DNA of 64,000 nucleotides from Streptomyces sp. NBC_01116 (GCF_041435495.1 NZ_CP108644.1:2418001-2482000); one strand, 5' to 3'; positions 44,305 through 52,981 are shown, counted from the first letter of the stretch. Made by a program: numbers and translations. Notes: generated by a model from the sequence alone, not told the origin.

Positions 44305-44961
44305 ATGCCCATGAAGCCCCTCGAACACGACCGCCGCTACGGCGAGCTGGACCAGGTCATGCGCGCATACCTGGGGCAGCCCGCCGACGACACACCGGAG
44401 CGGCGCAGCCGTGCCCTGGACGCGTACCTCCGCCACACCTGGCACACCCGTCCCTCGGCCATCGCGGAAGCGGAGCGCCAGCTGCGCGAGTACAGCCGCA
44501 CCCCCCCGGGCCGCGTCCGGCTCGGCCTGGGCGAGTTCTACGCGATCCCGGACACCGGCATGCCCGAATCGAAGATCGGTGACTGGCTGACGGTGCTGGC
44601 CGACCACCTGAAGCAGAGCATCGAAGAAGGCGACGTCCCCAAACCGTCCTCCCCTCAGACCCACTGGGAATGGCACATGCGGTTCCCCGAGACCGCGCAA
44701 CTGCTCGGCGGCTGGTTCTCGCAGGACATCGTCGACGAGTTCCCCGACCACGACGCCGCCGTCACCGACTACACCGCCACCACCGACCCCCAACTGGTCG
44801 CGCGCCTCGTGGGCGAACTCCACGAGCTACTCGCCCTCCCTCTGGACGAGGGTGACTACGCCCTGGCCGCCGCCGAACTCGGCATGGAGGTGGGCCCGCC
44901 CGAACCGTTCTCCCACGGAGCCTGGTTCCAGTCGCTGGCGACGACGCTGTCCAGCGTCTGA
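44305..44961 (+). CDS. Probable CdiI-type immunity protein with two similar halves
   Basis: 218 residues from ATG 44305, 13 bp after the toxin fragment. The N-terminal half (about 14-100: LDQVMRAYLGQPADDTPERR, and GDWLTVLADHL) and the C-terminal half (about 125-215: AQLLGGWFSQDIVDEFPDHD, and AWFQSLATTL) have a parallel layout. Both resemble the small helical CdiI_2 immunity fold, with a Tyr/Phe-x-x-Asp start. Directly downstream of an RNase A-like toxin piece, it is the natural immunity partner. Tandem fusion of two immunity domains would be an unusual form. Assignment from pattern and position; moderate confidence. Confidence 0.55.
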   Translation: MPMKPLEHDRRYGELDQVMRAYLGQPADDTPERRSRALDAYLRHTWHTRPSAIAEAERQLREYSRTPPGRVRLGLGEFYAIPDTGMPESKIGDWLTVLADHLKQSIEEGDVPKPSSPQTHWEWHMRFPETAQLLGGWFSQDIVDEFPDHDAAVTDYTATTDPQLVARLVGELHELLALPLDEGDYALAAAELGMEVGPPEPFSHGAWFQSLATTLSSV

Positions 44962-45175
44962 TCAGACCTAGACTTCGCCACCCACTCGCGCACGAAGGCA
45001 TGGGCAGCCCACGACAGGGCGGGTGGGATCACTCCACGACGCTCCCACGAAGGAGTCGCTGCAACCCCCCAGGTCAAAGCCATTTAAAGGTCGATCTCGA
45101 TGCGCGAGAATCCGCGTTCGCCACACCGCCATGAGGCGACCGCCACACGCGAAAACGCCCCCGAAAAACGCGTTT

Positions 45176-45203
45176 CCCCAGGCCAGAACGATTCTGCCTG
45201 GGG
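45176..45203 (-). terminator. Terminator after the CAU tRNA
   Basis: CCCCAGG (45176-45182) pairs with CCTGGGG (45197-45203), and CAGAA pairs with TTCTG inside, with one bulged C. On the minus strand it is followed by a T-rich run (CGTTTTTCGG). It lies directly downstream of the leftward tRNA at 45212-45285. Confidence 0.75.
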
Positions 45204-45211
45204 ACGCTCGG

Positions 45212-45285
45212 TGGGGCGGGTGGGACTCGAACCCACGGCCGACGGATTATGAGTCCGCTGCTCTAACCGGCTGAGCTACCGCCCC
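45212..45285 (-). tRNA. tRNA with CAU anticodon (elongator Met or Ile2)
   Basis: 74 nt on the minus strand, from GGGGCGG at 45285 to its partner CCGCCCC at 45213-45219 plus discriminator A. D-arm GCTC/GAGC, anticodon loop CTCATAA, variable loop and T-arm GTGGGTTCGAGTCCCAC are all standard. The CCA end is not encoded (ACC-G). CAU can be elongator methionine or the lysidine-modified Ile2 tRNA; the 4-69 and 5-68 pairs (G-C and C-G) do not settle it. Confidence 0.9.
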
Positions 45286-45518
45286 GTTTCGGCGTGGCGC
45301 GTACAAGTGTGCGCACCGTCTGCCGCAGCATAGCCGGTCATACGATCTCCCGCTTCGGATGGCCGACTTCACCTGATCTTGAGGACGGCGCTGCGTGCTG
45401 CCCGGTTGCAGGCGAGATCAAGGAGACCCGAAAGAGTCACTCCGGTGCCCTCCAGGGCCCCGGGAAGGCATCGGCCGGGCACGCGAAAGAGGACCCCGAA
45501 GGGCCCTCTTCCGTTCCG

Positions 45519-45591
45519 CTCCCCCGACTGGACTCGAACCAGTAACCCTCCGGTTAACAGCCGAATGCTCTGCCAATTGAGCTACAGGGGA
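45519..45591 (-). tRNA. tRNA-Asn (GUU), copy 1
   Basis: 73 nt on the minus strand: acceptor TCCCCTG / CGGGGGA, D-arm GCTC/GAGC, anticodon loop CTGTTAA (GTT), T-arm with GGTTCGAGTCC, discriminator G, no encoded CCA. The anticodon stem is TTCGG/CCGGA, containing T-A and T-G pairs. Confidence 0.9.
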
Positions 45592-45596
45592 TCGCG

Positions 45597-45669
45597 CTCC
45601 CCCGACTGGACTCGAACCAGTAACCTGCCGGTTAACAGCCGGCTGCTCTGCCAATTGAGCTACAGGGGA
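45597..45669 (-). tRNA. tRNA-Asn (GUU), copy 2
   Basis: 73 nt, nearly identical to copy 1 and only 5 bp from it; the anticodon stem differs (GCCGG/CCGGC), giving a stronger stem, with a small change at the variable-loop boundary. It is upstream of copy 1 in a leftward tRNA cluster (Asn-Asn-CAU). The region 45286-45518 between copy 1 and the CAU tRNA contains no recognised gene. Confidence 0.9.
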
Positions 45670-45851
45670 TTGCTGCGTCGCTGCGAAATCTTACCTGCCT
45701 GGCGGCTGCCGGGCGGCGCGCGTTCGCTGCGACACATACATTAGCGCAAGCAGGGGGGTGCTCCGCCAATCGGTATCGTCCGGGGTGATCTCGGGTGCTC
45801 GCGGGTAGGCGGGCTGCACACGTCGCACGAAGCGTAGGAAGGGTGGCAGCC

Positions 45852-46157
45852 ATGCGGTACCGGCTCACGTTCATCGCCGGAGTGGCCCTCGGTTACGTGC
45901 TCGGCACGCGAGCCGGGCGCGAGCGTTACGAGCAGTTGAAGAAGTCGGCCCGGCAGTTCACGGAGAACCCCGCCGTGCGGAACGCCGCCGAGAGTGCCGC
46001 GCACAGCGGGCGGGACTTCGCGGGCAAGGCGTACCACTCGGTCAGCGAGAAGGTCGGGGACAAGGTGCCCGCCTCCGTCGCCGAGCGGGTCCGGTCGCTG
46101 CGGGAGCGCAGCGGCCAGAACGGCTTCGAGGACGACTGGGGGACCACCAACACCTAG
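45852..46157 (+). CDS. YtxH-like membrane-anchored small protein
   Basis: 101 residues from ATG 45852 (AGGAAGGGTGGCAGCC upstream). One transmembrane helix at 3-20 (YRLTFIAGVALGYVLGTRAG) with the typical YVLGTRAGRERYEQLK continuation, then a polar amphipathic helical tail with ESAAHSGRDFAGKAYHSVSE. YtxH-family proteins are linked to envelope stress in Bacillus, but actinobacterial homologues are uncharacterised. Acidic C-terminus. Confidence 0.7.
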   Translation: MRYRLTFIAGVALGYVLGTRAGRERYEQLKKSARQFTENPAVRNAAESAAHSGRDFAGKAYHSVSEKVGDKVPASVAERVRSLRERSGQNGFEDDWGTTNT

Positions 46158-46223
46158 GGGCCGGGGTCCCGTCGCGTACGGCGGCGGTTACCGGTAAGTC
46201 GCGAGGTGCGGCAGAATCTCCCC

Positions 46224-47675
46224 ATGGGCATAGTCGCGGGGTTGGACAGTTCTTCCGCCTTCACTCACATCGTCGTCTGTGACACGGACTCGGGCGCCGT
46301 ACTCCGGGAGGGGTACGCCGCCCATCCGGTCGAGGCCAAGGCCACCGAGGTCGATCCGCAGGCCTGGCTGCTCTCGCTCGGCGAGGCGGCCTCCGGCGGG
46401 CTGCTCGAAGGCGTGCAGGCCATCGGGGTCTCCGCGCAGCAGCACGGGCTCGTCCCGCTGGACCAGCAGGGCAATCTCGTGCGCCCGGCCCTGCTCGGCA
46501 ACGACCGGCGGGCGCAGGTCGCCGCGGCCGATCTCGTCGACGCGCTGGGCGGGCGGGAGGCCTGGGCGCAAGCCGTCGGGGCCGTGCCGAGGGCCGCGCA
46601 GTCGGTGGCGAAGCTGCGCTGGCTGGCGCGGACCGAGCCGGAGAACGCCCAGCGGGTGGCCGCCGTGCTCCAGCCGCACGACTGGCTCGTGTGGCAGCTG
46701 CTGGGCCGGCCCGCCCGGCGGACCACGGACCGGGGCGCGGCCTCGGGTACCGGCTACTGGTCGGCCGGGTCCGCCTCCTACCGGCCCGATCTGGTGGAGC
46801 TGGCCCTCGGCCACTCGGCCGGGCTGCCCGAGGTGCTCGGCCCCGCCGACTCCGCCGGGATGACGCCGGAAGGGCTGCTGATCTCCGCGGGCACCGGCGA
46901 GACGATGGCCGCGGCCTTCGGGCTCGGGGTCGCGGTGGGCGACGCGGTGGTGTCGCTGGGGGCCTCCGGGTCCGTGATGGCGGTGCACCACGAGGCGCTC
47001 GCCGACCCCAGCGGGATGATCACCTCGTTCGCCGACGCCACCGGGATGCACCTGCCGGTGGTGCACCTCTCCAATGCCGTGCGCGCGCTGCGCGGGACCG
47101 CCGAGATGCTGGACGTGGAGGGGCTGGAGGAGCTGTCCGCGTTGGCGCTGAAGTCGACGCCGGGCGCCTCCGGGCTGGTGCTGCTGCCGTATCTGGAGGG
47201 CGAGCGCACCCCGCAGCTCCCGCACACCGCGGGCACGCTGAGCGGGCTGCGGCGCGAGTCGATGAAGCCGGAGCATCTGGCGCGGGCCGCGTTCGAGGGG
47301 ATGCTGTGCTCGCTGGCCGACGCCCTCGACGTACTGCGGGGGCGGGGGGTGGAGGTGCGGCGCGTCTTCCTGCTCGGCGCCGCCGCCGAACTGCCCGCCG
47401 TGCAGGCCATCGCTCCAGCGGTGTTCGGCACCCAGGTCGTGGTGCCGCAGCCCGCCCAGTACGCGGCGATCGGCGCGGCCCGGCAGGCGGCGTGGGCGCT
47501 CGGGGTCTCCCAGGGCTCCCTCGACCCACGCACTCCCCCGGCCTGGCAGGGCGCGGCGGCCCAGGTGCTGGAGCCCGGCGACGATCTGGCGGTCGGCGGC
47601 GCGGTGCGTCAGCAGTACGCGGCGACCCGGGACCAGATCCACCCCGGAGCCTTCGGCGGCGCACACCCGGAGTAG
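46224..47675 (+). CDS. xylB: FGGY-family sugar kinase, xylulokinase type
   Basis: 483 residues from ATG 46224 (GTG 46206 also in frame). Actin-like kinase fold: phosphate loop VAGLDSSSAFTHIVVCDTDS, then GVSAQQHGLVPLDQQG and GNDRRAQ (substrate loop), RGAASGTGYWSAG, and the ATP-binding GASGSVMAVHHEA. The SAQQHG motif favours xylulose over glycerol. It phosphorylates D-xylulose to xylulose 5-phosphate. No xylA or transporter lies next to it, so the symbol is from family only. The stop codon is inside the first unit of a tandem repeat. Confidence 0.75.
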   Translation: MGIVAGLDSSSAFTHIVVCDTDSGAVLREGYAAHPVEAKATEVDPQAWLLSLGEAASGGLLEGVQAIGVSAQQHGLVPLDQQGNLVRPALLGNDRRAQVAAADLVDALGGREAWAQAVGAVPRAAQSVAKLRWLARTEPENAQRVAAVLQPHDWLVWQLLGRPARRTTDRGAASGTGYWSAGSASYRPDLVELALGHSAGLPEVLGPADSAGMTPEGLLISAGTGETMAAAFGLGVAVGDAVVSLGASGSVMAVHHEALADPSGMITSFADATGMHLPVVHLSNAVRALRGTAEMLDVEGLEELSALALKSTPGASGLVLLPYLEGERTPQLPHTAGTLSGLRRESMKPEHLARAAFEGMLCSLADALDVLRGRGVEVRRVFLLGAAAELPAVQAIAPAVFGTQVVVPQPAQYAAIGAARQAAWALGVSQGSLDPRTPPAWQGAAAQVLEPGDDLAVGGAVRQQYAATRDQIHPGAFGGAHPE

Positions 47676-47800
47676 GCCCGAACCCGGACCCGTGCGCATC
47701 GCACACGCGCACACCCGGAGTAGGCCCGGACCCGTGCCCGTCGCACACGCGCACGCCCGGACCCGGACCCGTGCACATCGCCCACGCGCACACCCGGGTG
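47660..47800. repeat. Degenerate tandem repeats extending from the kinase stop
   Basis: The sequence GCGCACACCCGGAGTAGGCC at the 3' end of the kinase gene, including its TAG stop, recurs almost exactly at 47708. Degenerate starts follow at 47750 and 47787, with period about 37-48 bp and a GACCCGTGCnCnTCGC core between. It looks like a local array that began by duplicating the end of the gene. Confidence 0.75.
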
Positions 47801-47958
47801 GGCTCGGGCGAGGGCGTGCGCCCGTGATGCCGGAGCGCGTGGGGCTCTCCCGCGCGCTCCAGGTTTGACCTGGGCTTGGCGAAAAAGGTTCGCGATCGGA
47901 GTACGGCGTACGCGAAACTGGGGCGGCCTCAGCCGTCCGCCGATTCCGAGAGACCCGC

Positions 47959-49692
47959 GTGCTCATAAAACTCCTGCGGGCCCACCTGGGCCCGTACAAG
48001 AAACCCATCATGCTGCTGGTGTTCCTCCAGCTGCTCCAGACCTGCGCCACGCTGTACCTGCCCAGCCTGAACGCCGACATCATCGACAACGGTGTCGTCT
48101 CGGGCGATACCGGCTACATCCTGGAGTTCGGCGGTCTCATGATCGCCGTCAGCGTCGTTCAGGTGCTCTGCAACGTGGGGGCCGTGTACTACGGGGCCAG
48201 GACCGCCTCCGCCCTCGGGCGCGATGTGCGGGCCGCCGTCTTCGACCGGGTGCAGTCCTTCTCCGCGCGTGAGCTGGGGCGTTTCGGGGCTCCCTCGCTG
48301 ATCACCCGGACCACCAACGACGTCCAGCAGATCCAGATGCTGGTGCTGATGGCGTTCACGCTGATGGTGTCGGCCCCGATCATGTGCGTCGGCGGCATCA
48401 TCATGGCGCTCGGCCAGGACGTGCCGCTCTCCGCGGTGCTGCTGGCGGTCGTGCCGGTGCTCGGCGTCTCGGTCGGTCTGATCGTGAAGAGGATGCGGCC
48501 GCTGTTCCGCACCATGCAGGAGCGGCTGGACGGGGTGAACCGGGTGCTGCGCGAGCAGATCACCGGCAACCGGGTCATCCGCGCCTTCGTCCGGGACGGG
48601 TACGAGGAGGAGCGGTTCCGGGGGGCGAACACCGAGCTGACCGATGTGTCGGTGGCGACCGGGCGGCTGATGGCGCTGATGTTCCCGACCGTGATGACGG
48701 TGGTCAATCTGTCGTCGGTCGCGGTGGTGTGGTTCGGCGCGCACCGGATCGACAGCGGGGGGATGCAGATCGGCGCGCTGACCGCGTTCCTCGCCTATCT
48801 GATGCAGATCGTGATGGCCGTGATGATGGCCACCTTCATGTTCATGATGGTGCCGCGCGCCGAGGTGTGCGCCGAGCGCGTCGAGGAGGTCCTCGGGACC
48901 GAGTCGAGCGTCGTGCCGCCCGTCGCGCCGGTGACGGAGCTGCGGCGGCACGGGCATCTGGAGGTGCGGGGCGCGGAGTTCCGCTATCCGGGCGCGGAGG
49001 AGCCGGTGCTGCGGGCCGTGGAGCTGGTGGCCCGGCCCGGGGAGACGACCGCGGTCATCGGGTCGACGGGCAGCGGGAAGTCCACGCTGCTCGGGCTCGT
49101 ACCCCGGCTGTTCGATGTGACGGACGGCGAGGTGCTGGTCGACGGCGAGGACGTGCGGACGCTGGATCCGGTGCTGCTGGCGAAGACGGTGTCCCTGGTG
49201 CCGCAGAAGCCGTACCTCTTCTCGGGGACGGTGGCGACGAACCTGCGGTACGGGAATCCGGACGCCACCGACGAGGAGCTGTGGCACGCGCTGGAGGTGG
49301 CTCAGGCCAAGGAGTTCGTCGAGGCGCTGGAGCACGGGCTCGACGCGCCGATCGCGCAGGGCGGCACCAATGTGTCCGGCGGTCAGCGACAGCGGCTCGC
49401 CATCGCCCGGACGCTGGTGCAGCGCCCGGAGATCTATCTGTTCGACGACTCGTTCTCCGCGCTGGACTACGCGACCGACGCCGCGCTGCGGGCGGCGCTG
49501 GGCCGGGAGACGGCCGGGGCGACCGTGGTGATCGTGGCGCAGCGGGTGTCCACCATCCGTGACGCGGACCGGATCCTGGTGCTGGACGAGGGCCGGGTCG
49601 TGGGCACGGGCACCCATCACGAGCTGATGGACGGCAATGAAACCTACCGGGAGATCGTGCTCTCCCAGCTGACGGAAGCGGAGGCCGCGTAA
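47959..49692 (+). CDS. ABC exporter half-transporter, subunit 1 (degenerate ATP site)
   Basis: 577 residues, six-helix membrane domain (about 15-305) fused to an ATPase domain. Walker A is GSTGSGKSTLLG and the signature motif is canonical (NVSGGQRQRLAIAR), but the catalytic Glu after Walker B is replaced by Asp (IYLFDDSFSALDYA). The second subunit has the complementary defect, so the pair forms a heterodimer with one consensus and one degenerate site. Substrate unknown; homologous pairs export drugs or lipids. A 15-bp palindrome CCAGGTTTGACCTGG lies upstream at 47859-47873. The stop TAA overlaps the next ATG by 1 bp. Confidence 0.85.
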   Translation: MLIKLLRAHLGPYKKPIMLLVFLQLLQTCATLYLPSLNADIIDNGVVSGDTGYILEFGGLMIAVSVVQVLCNVGAVYYGARTASALGRDVRAAVFDRVQSFSARELGRFGAPSLITRTTNDVQQIQMLVLMAFTLMVSAPIMCVGGIIMALGQDVPLSAVLLAVVPVLGVSVGLIVKRMRPLFRTMQERLDGVNRVLREQITGNRVIRAFVRDGYEEERFRGANTELTDVSVATGRLMALMFPTVMTVVNLSSVAVVWFGAHRIDSGGMQIGALTAFLAYLMQIVMAVMMATFMFMMVPRAEVCAERVEEVLGTESSVVPPVAPVTELRRHGHLEVRGAEFRYPGAEEPVLRAVELVARPGETTAVIGSTGSGKSTLLGLVPRLFDVTDGEVLVDGEDVRTLDPVLLAKTVSLVPQKPYLFSGTVATNLRYGNPDATDEELWHALEVAQAKEFVEALEHGLDAPIAQGGTNVSGGQRQRLAIARTLVQRPEIYLFDDSFSALDYATDAALRAALGRETAGATVVIVAQRVSTIRDADRILVLDEGRVVGTGTHHELMDGNETYREIVLSQLTEAEAA

Positions 49693-51620
49693 TGGCCGGT
49701 CCGGGCGGACGGATGATGGCCGGGGGCGCGCCCACCGACCGGTCGATGGACTTCAAGGGGTCGAGCAAGCGGCTGCTGAGGCGGTTCGGCCGGGAGAAGA
49801 CCTCGTTGTGGCTGATGCTGGCCGCCGTGACGGTGAGCGTCGCGCTCTCGGTGGCCGGGCCGAAGATCCTCGGCAGGGCGACCGACCTGATCTTCGGCGG
49901 TGTCGTCGGGCGCGGGATGCCCGAGGGCACGACGAAGGCGCAGGCGATCGAGGCACTGCGTGAGGACGGCCGCGGTTCCATGGCCGACATGCTCTCGGGG
50001 GTGGACTTCACCCCGGGCGAGGGCATCGACTTCGGCGCGGTGGGGAACGTCCTGCTGGTGGCGCTGGTGATCTACGTCGGTGCCGGGCTGCTGATGCTGG
50101 TGGCGACGCGGGTGTCGATCCGGATCATCAACCGGATCGTGTTCCAGTTGCGCGAGGACCTCCAGACGAAGCTGGCGCGGCTGCCGCTGTCGTACTTCGA
50201 CCGGGCCAAACGCGGTGAGGTGCTGAGCCGGGCGACGAACGACATCGACAACATCTCGCAGACCCTCCAGCAGACGATGGGGCAGCTCATCAACTCCCTG
50301 CTGACGATCGTCGGCGTGCTGATCATGATGTTCTGGATCTCGCCGCTGCTGGCGCTGGTCGCGCTGGTGACGATCCCGTTGTCGGTGGTCGTGGCGACGC
50401 GGGTCGGCAAGCGGTCGCAGCCGCAGTTCGTGCAGCAGTGGCGGGTGACGGGGAAGCTCAACGCCCACATCGAGGAGATGTACACCGGGCACACCCTGGT
50501 GAAGGTCTTCGGCCGGCAGGAGGAGTCCGCGCGGGACTTCGCCGAGCAGAACGACGCGCTGTACGAGGCGGGGTTCAAGGCCCAGTTCGCCAGCGGGATC
50601 ATGCAGCCGCTGATGTTCTTCATCTCGAACATCAACTACGTGCTGGTCGCGGTGGTCGGCGGGCTCCGGGTCGCCTCGGGCGCGCTGTCGATCGGTGACG
50701 TGCAGGCGTTCATCCAGTATTCGCGGCAGTTCTCGATGCCGCTGACGCAGGTCGCCTCGATGGCCAACCTGGTGCAGTCCGGCATCGCTTCGGCGGAGCG
50801 GGTCTTCGAGCTGCTGGACGCCGAGGAGCAGGACGCGGACCCGGAGCACGGCGAGCGCCCGGAGCGGCTGGAGGGCCGGGTCTCCCTGGAGAAGGTGGCC
50901 TTCCGCTACGACCCGGAGAAGCCGCTGATCGAGGATCTGTCACTGCGTGTGGAGCCCGGGCAGACCGTCGCGATCGTCGGTCCGACCGGCGCCGGCAAGA
51001 CGACGCTGGTCAACCTGCTGATGCGGTTCTACGAGGTGACCGGCGGGCGGATCGCGCTCGACGGGGTCGACGTGGCGAAGATGTCGCGGGACGAGCTGCG
51101 GTCCTCCATCGGCATGGTGCTCCAGGACACGTGGCTGTTCGGCGGGACGATCGCGGAGAACATCGCGTACGGCGCTTCGCGCGAGGTCACCCGGGAGGAG
51201 ATCGAGGAGGCGGCCCGGGCGGCGCACGCGGACCGGTTCGTCCGGACGCTGCCCGACGGGTACGACTCGGTGATCGACGACGACGGCTCCGGGGTCAGCG
51301 CGGGCGAGAAGCAGCTGATCACCATCGCGCGGGCGTTCCTGTCCGACCCGGTGATCCTGGTGCTCGACGAGGCGACCAGCTCGGTGGACACCCGGACCGA
51401 GGTGCTGATCCAGAAGGCGATGGCGCGCCTGGCCCACGGGCGTACGTCGTTCGTGATCGCGCACCGGCTCTCCACGATCCGGGACGCGGACGTGATCCTG
51501 GTGATGGAGAACGGCTCGATCGTCGAACAGGGCACGCACGAGGAGCTGCTGGCCGCCGGGGGCGCCTATGCCCGGCTGTACGCCGCCCAGTTCGCCGAGG
51601 CGCTGGCCGAGGTGGACTAG
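49692..51620 (+). CDS. ABC exporter half-transporter, subunit 2
   Basis: 642 residues, membrane domain about 25-370 with a larger N-terminal insert, then the ATPase. Walker A GPTGAGKTTLV, Walker B with canonical Glu (VILVLDEATSSVDTR), but signature SAGEKQLITIA instead of SGGQ. Together with subunit 1 it makes one functional ATP site from its Walker B and the partner's SGGQ. Start overlaps the preceding stop by 1 bp. It is convergent with hrdA, 16 bp apart; the same gene order is known next to S. coelicolor hrdA. Confidence 0.85.
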   Translation: MAGPGGRMMAGGAPTDRSMDFKGSSKRLLRRFGREKTSLWLMLAAVTVSVALSVAGPKILGRATDLIFGGVVGRGMPEGTTKAQAIEALREDGRGSMADMLSGVDFTPGEGIDFGAVGNVLLVALVIYVGAGLLMLVATRVSIRIINRIVFQLREDLQTKLARLPLSYFDRAKRGEVLSRATNDIDNISQTLQQTMGQLINSLLTIVGVLIMMFWISPLLALVALVTIPLSVVVATRVGKRSQPQFVQQWRVTGKLNAHIEEMYTGHTLVKVFGRQEESARDFAEQNDALYEAGFKAQFASGIMQPLMFFISNINYVLVAVVGGLRVASGALSIGDVQAFIQYSRQFSMPLTQVASMANLVQSGIASAERVFELLDAEEQDADPEHGERPERLEGRVSLEKVAFRYDPEKPLIEDLSLRVEPGQTVAIVGPTGAGKTTLVNLLMRFYEVTGGRIALDGVDVAKMSRDELRSSIGMVLQDTWLFGGTIAENIAYGASREVTREEIEEAARAAHADRFVRTLPDGYDSVIDDDGSGVSAGEKQLITIARAFLSDPVILVLDEATSSVDTRTEVLIQKAMARLAHGRTSFVIAHRLSTIRDADVILVMENGSIVEQGTHEELLAAGGAYARLYAAQFAEALAEVD

Positions 51621-51636
51621 AGAGGGCCCCGGCGGA

Positions 51637-52719
51637 TCAGTCGAGGTAGCCGCGGAGTTGGTCGGCGAAGGCGTGGTCCCGCAGCCGCTTGAGGGTCTTG
51701 GACTCGATCTGGCGGATACGTTCGCGTGTCACGCCGAAGATCCGGCCGATCTCCTCCAGGGTGCGGGGCCGCCCGTCCTCCAGTCCGTACCGCAGTTGCA
51801 CGACCTTGCGTTCGCGCTCGCCGAGGGTGGAGAGCACCGCCTCCAGGTGTTCGCGCAGCAGGAGGAAGGCGGCGGACTCGACGGGCGAGGCGGCGTCGCC
51901 GTCCTCGATGAGGTCGCCGAAGGAGACGTCGTCCTCCTCGCCGACGGGGGCGTGGAGGGAGACGGGCTCCTGGGCCAGGCGGAGGACTTCGGTGACCCGC
52001 TCGGGCGTCAGGTCGAGCTCGCGGGCGATGTCCTCGGCGGTCGGCTCGACGCCGCGTTCCTGGAGGAGGCGGCGCTGGACCCGCACCACGCGGTTGATCA
52101 GTTCCACGACATGGACCGGGACGCGGATGGTGCGGGCCTGGTCGGCCAGCGCGCGGGACATGGCCTGGCGGATCCACCAGGTCGCGTACGTGGAGAACTT
52201 GTAGCCCCGGGCGTAGTCGAACTTCTCCACGGCCCGGATCAGTCCGAGGTTCCCCTCCTGGACCAGGTCGAGCATGGTCAGCCCGCGGCCGACGTAGCGT
52301 TTGGCGACGGAGACGACGAGGCGGAGGTTGGCCTCGATGAGGCGGCGTTTGGCCGTGCGGCCCATCACCACCAGCCGGTCCAGGTCCCCGGCGAGACGGG
52401 AGTCGAGGTCGGGGGTGCCCGCGAGGCGTTCCTCGGCGAAGAGCCCGGCCTCGACGCGGCGGGCGAGTTCGACCTCCTCGGCGGCGGTGAGCAGCGGTAT
52501 GCGGCCGATCTCGCGCAGATACTGCCGGAACAGGTCGGAGGTGGGGCCGCCGGAGTCCGCCCGGTTCCGCGGCTCCGGGGGGTCGGGGAGGTGCGTCGCT
52601 TCGACCATGACTGCCTCGGGTGCGCGTCCGGGCGGGCCGGCGGTGGCCTCCGGGTGGTGCAGGTACCTGTTCTGCGCCGGGATGGGCTCGGTCGTGGTCG
52701 TCACGGTCCGGGTCTGCAC
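51637..52719 (-). CDS. hrdA: RNA polymerase sigma-70 factor, group 2 (HrdA)
   Basis: 360 residues from GTG 52719 (CTGGAGG upstream). Region 1.2/2 about 65-190 ([60 protein letters not shown] for -10 recognition). Region 3 follows ([20 protein letters not shown]), and region 4 ends with [20 protein letters not shown] (-35 helix). The basic/acidic region 1.1 of the essential HrdB is missing, so it belongs to the non-essential HrdA/C/D group; its location beside dnaG and the ABC exporter pair fits HrdA. Confidence 0.85.
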   Translation of the reverse strand: MQTRTVTTTTEPIPAQNRYLHHPEATAGPPGRAPEAVMVEATHLPDPPEPRNRADSGGPTSDLFRQYLREIGRIPLLTAAEEVELARRVEAGLFAEERLAGTPDLDSRLAGDLDRLVVMGRTAKRRLIEANLRLVVSVAKRYVGRGLTMLDLVQEGNLGLIRAVEKFDYARGYKFSTYATWWIRQAMSRALADQARTIRVPVHVVELINRVVRVQRRLLQERGVEPTAEDIARELDLTPERVTEVLRLAQEPVSLHAPVGEEDDVSFGDLIEDGDAASPVESAAFLLLREHLEAVLSTLGERERKVVQLRYGLEDGRPRTLEEIGRIFGVTRERIRQIESKTLKRLRDHAFADQLRGYLD

Positions 52720-52821
52720 GGGGGCGACCTCCAGGTGATCGCTGCCGGTTGACGGGGGATGGAGGTCTCCGGCCCCGAGGTGCTCTCCTGCGGACCGGCG
52801 TGCTCCGATGACTCAGACATT

Positions 52822-52834
52822 CCCCAGTGTGGGG
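52822..52834. promoter_or_regulatory. Palindrome in the hrdA leader/promoter region
   Basis: CCCCAGTGTGGGG is a CCCCA/TGGGG inverted repeat with a 3-bp centre, about 100 bp upstream of hrdA in a 262-bp gap. It may be an operator or a small transcript hairpin. I could not assign a matching promoter with confidence. Confidence 0.35.
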
Positions 52835-52953
52835 TACGACACACGACTGTCACGAGGGGCGTGCGGGGACTTTCTGGTTCCGGTCCGTCACCGGCCGATT
52901 ACCGCGGCCGGTCGCGCCTGGGCCCGGCGGCACGCGCGAGGGGGCTCGGCCCG

Positions 52954-52981
52954 GGGGCTGCCGGGTGGGCCCGGCAGCCCC
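52954..52981 (-). terminator. Terminator immediately after dnaG
   Basis: GGGGCTGCCGGG (52954-52965) and CCCGGCAGCCCC (52970-52981) form a perfect 12-bp stem with a 4-nt loop. It begins 1 bp beyond the dnaG stop codon, so termination would occur essentially at the end of the reading frame. Confidence 0.8.

Noticed and set aside
44962..45175. Integrase or recombinase tail in the gap between the immunity gene and the tRNAs
   Set aside because: A minus-strand frame (44856-45083) ends VREWVAKSRSDQ and briefly suggested a recombinase C-terminus, but it is short, overlaps the immunity gene antisense and lacks any catalytic Tyr motif.
45294..45744. Short frames over the tRNA genes
   Set aside because: They overlap tRNA-Asn copies, and their similar ends (DWTRTSN) merely repeat the tRNA sequence.
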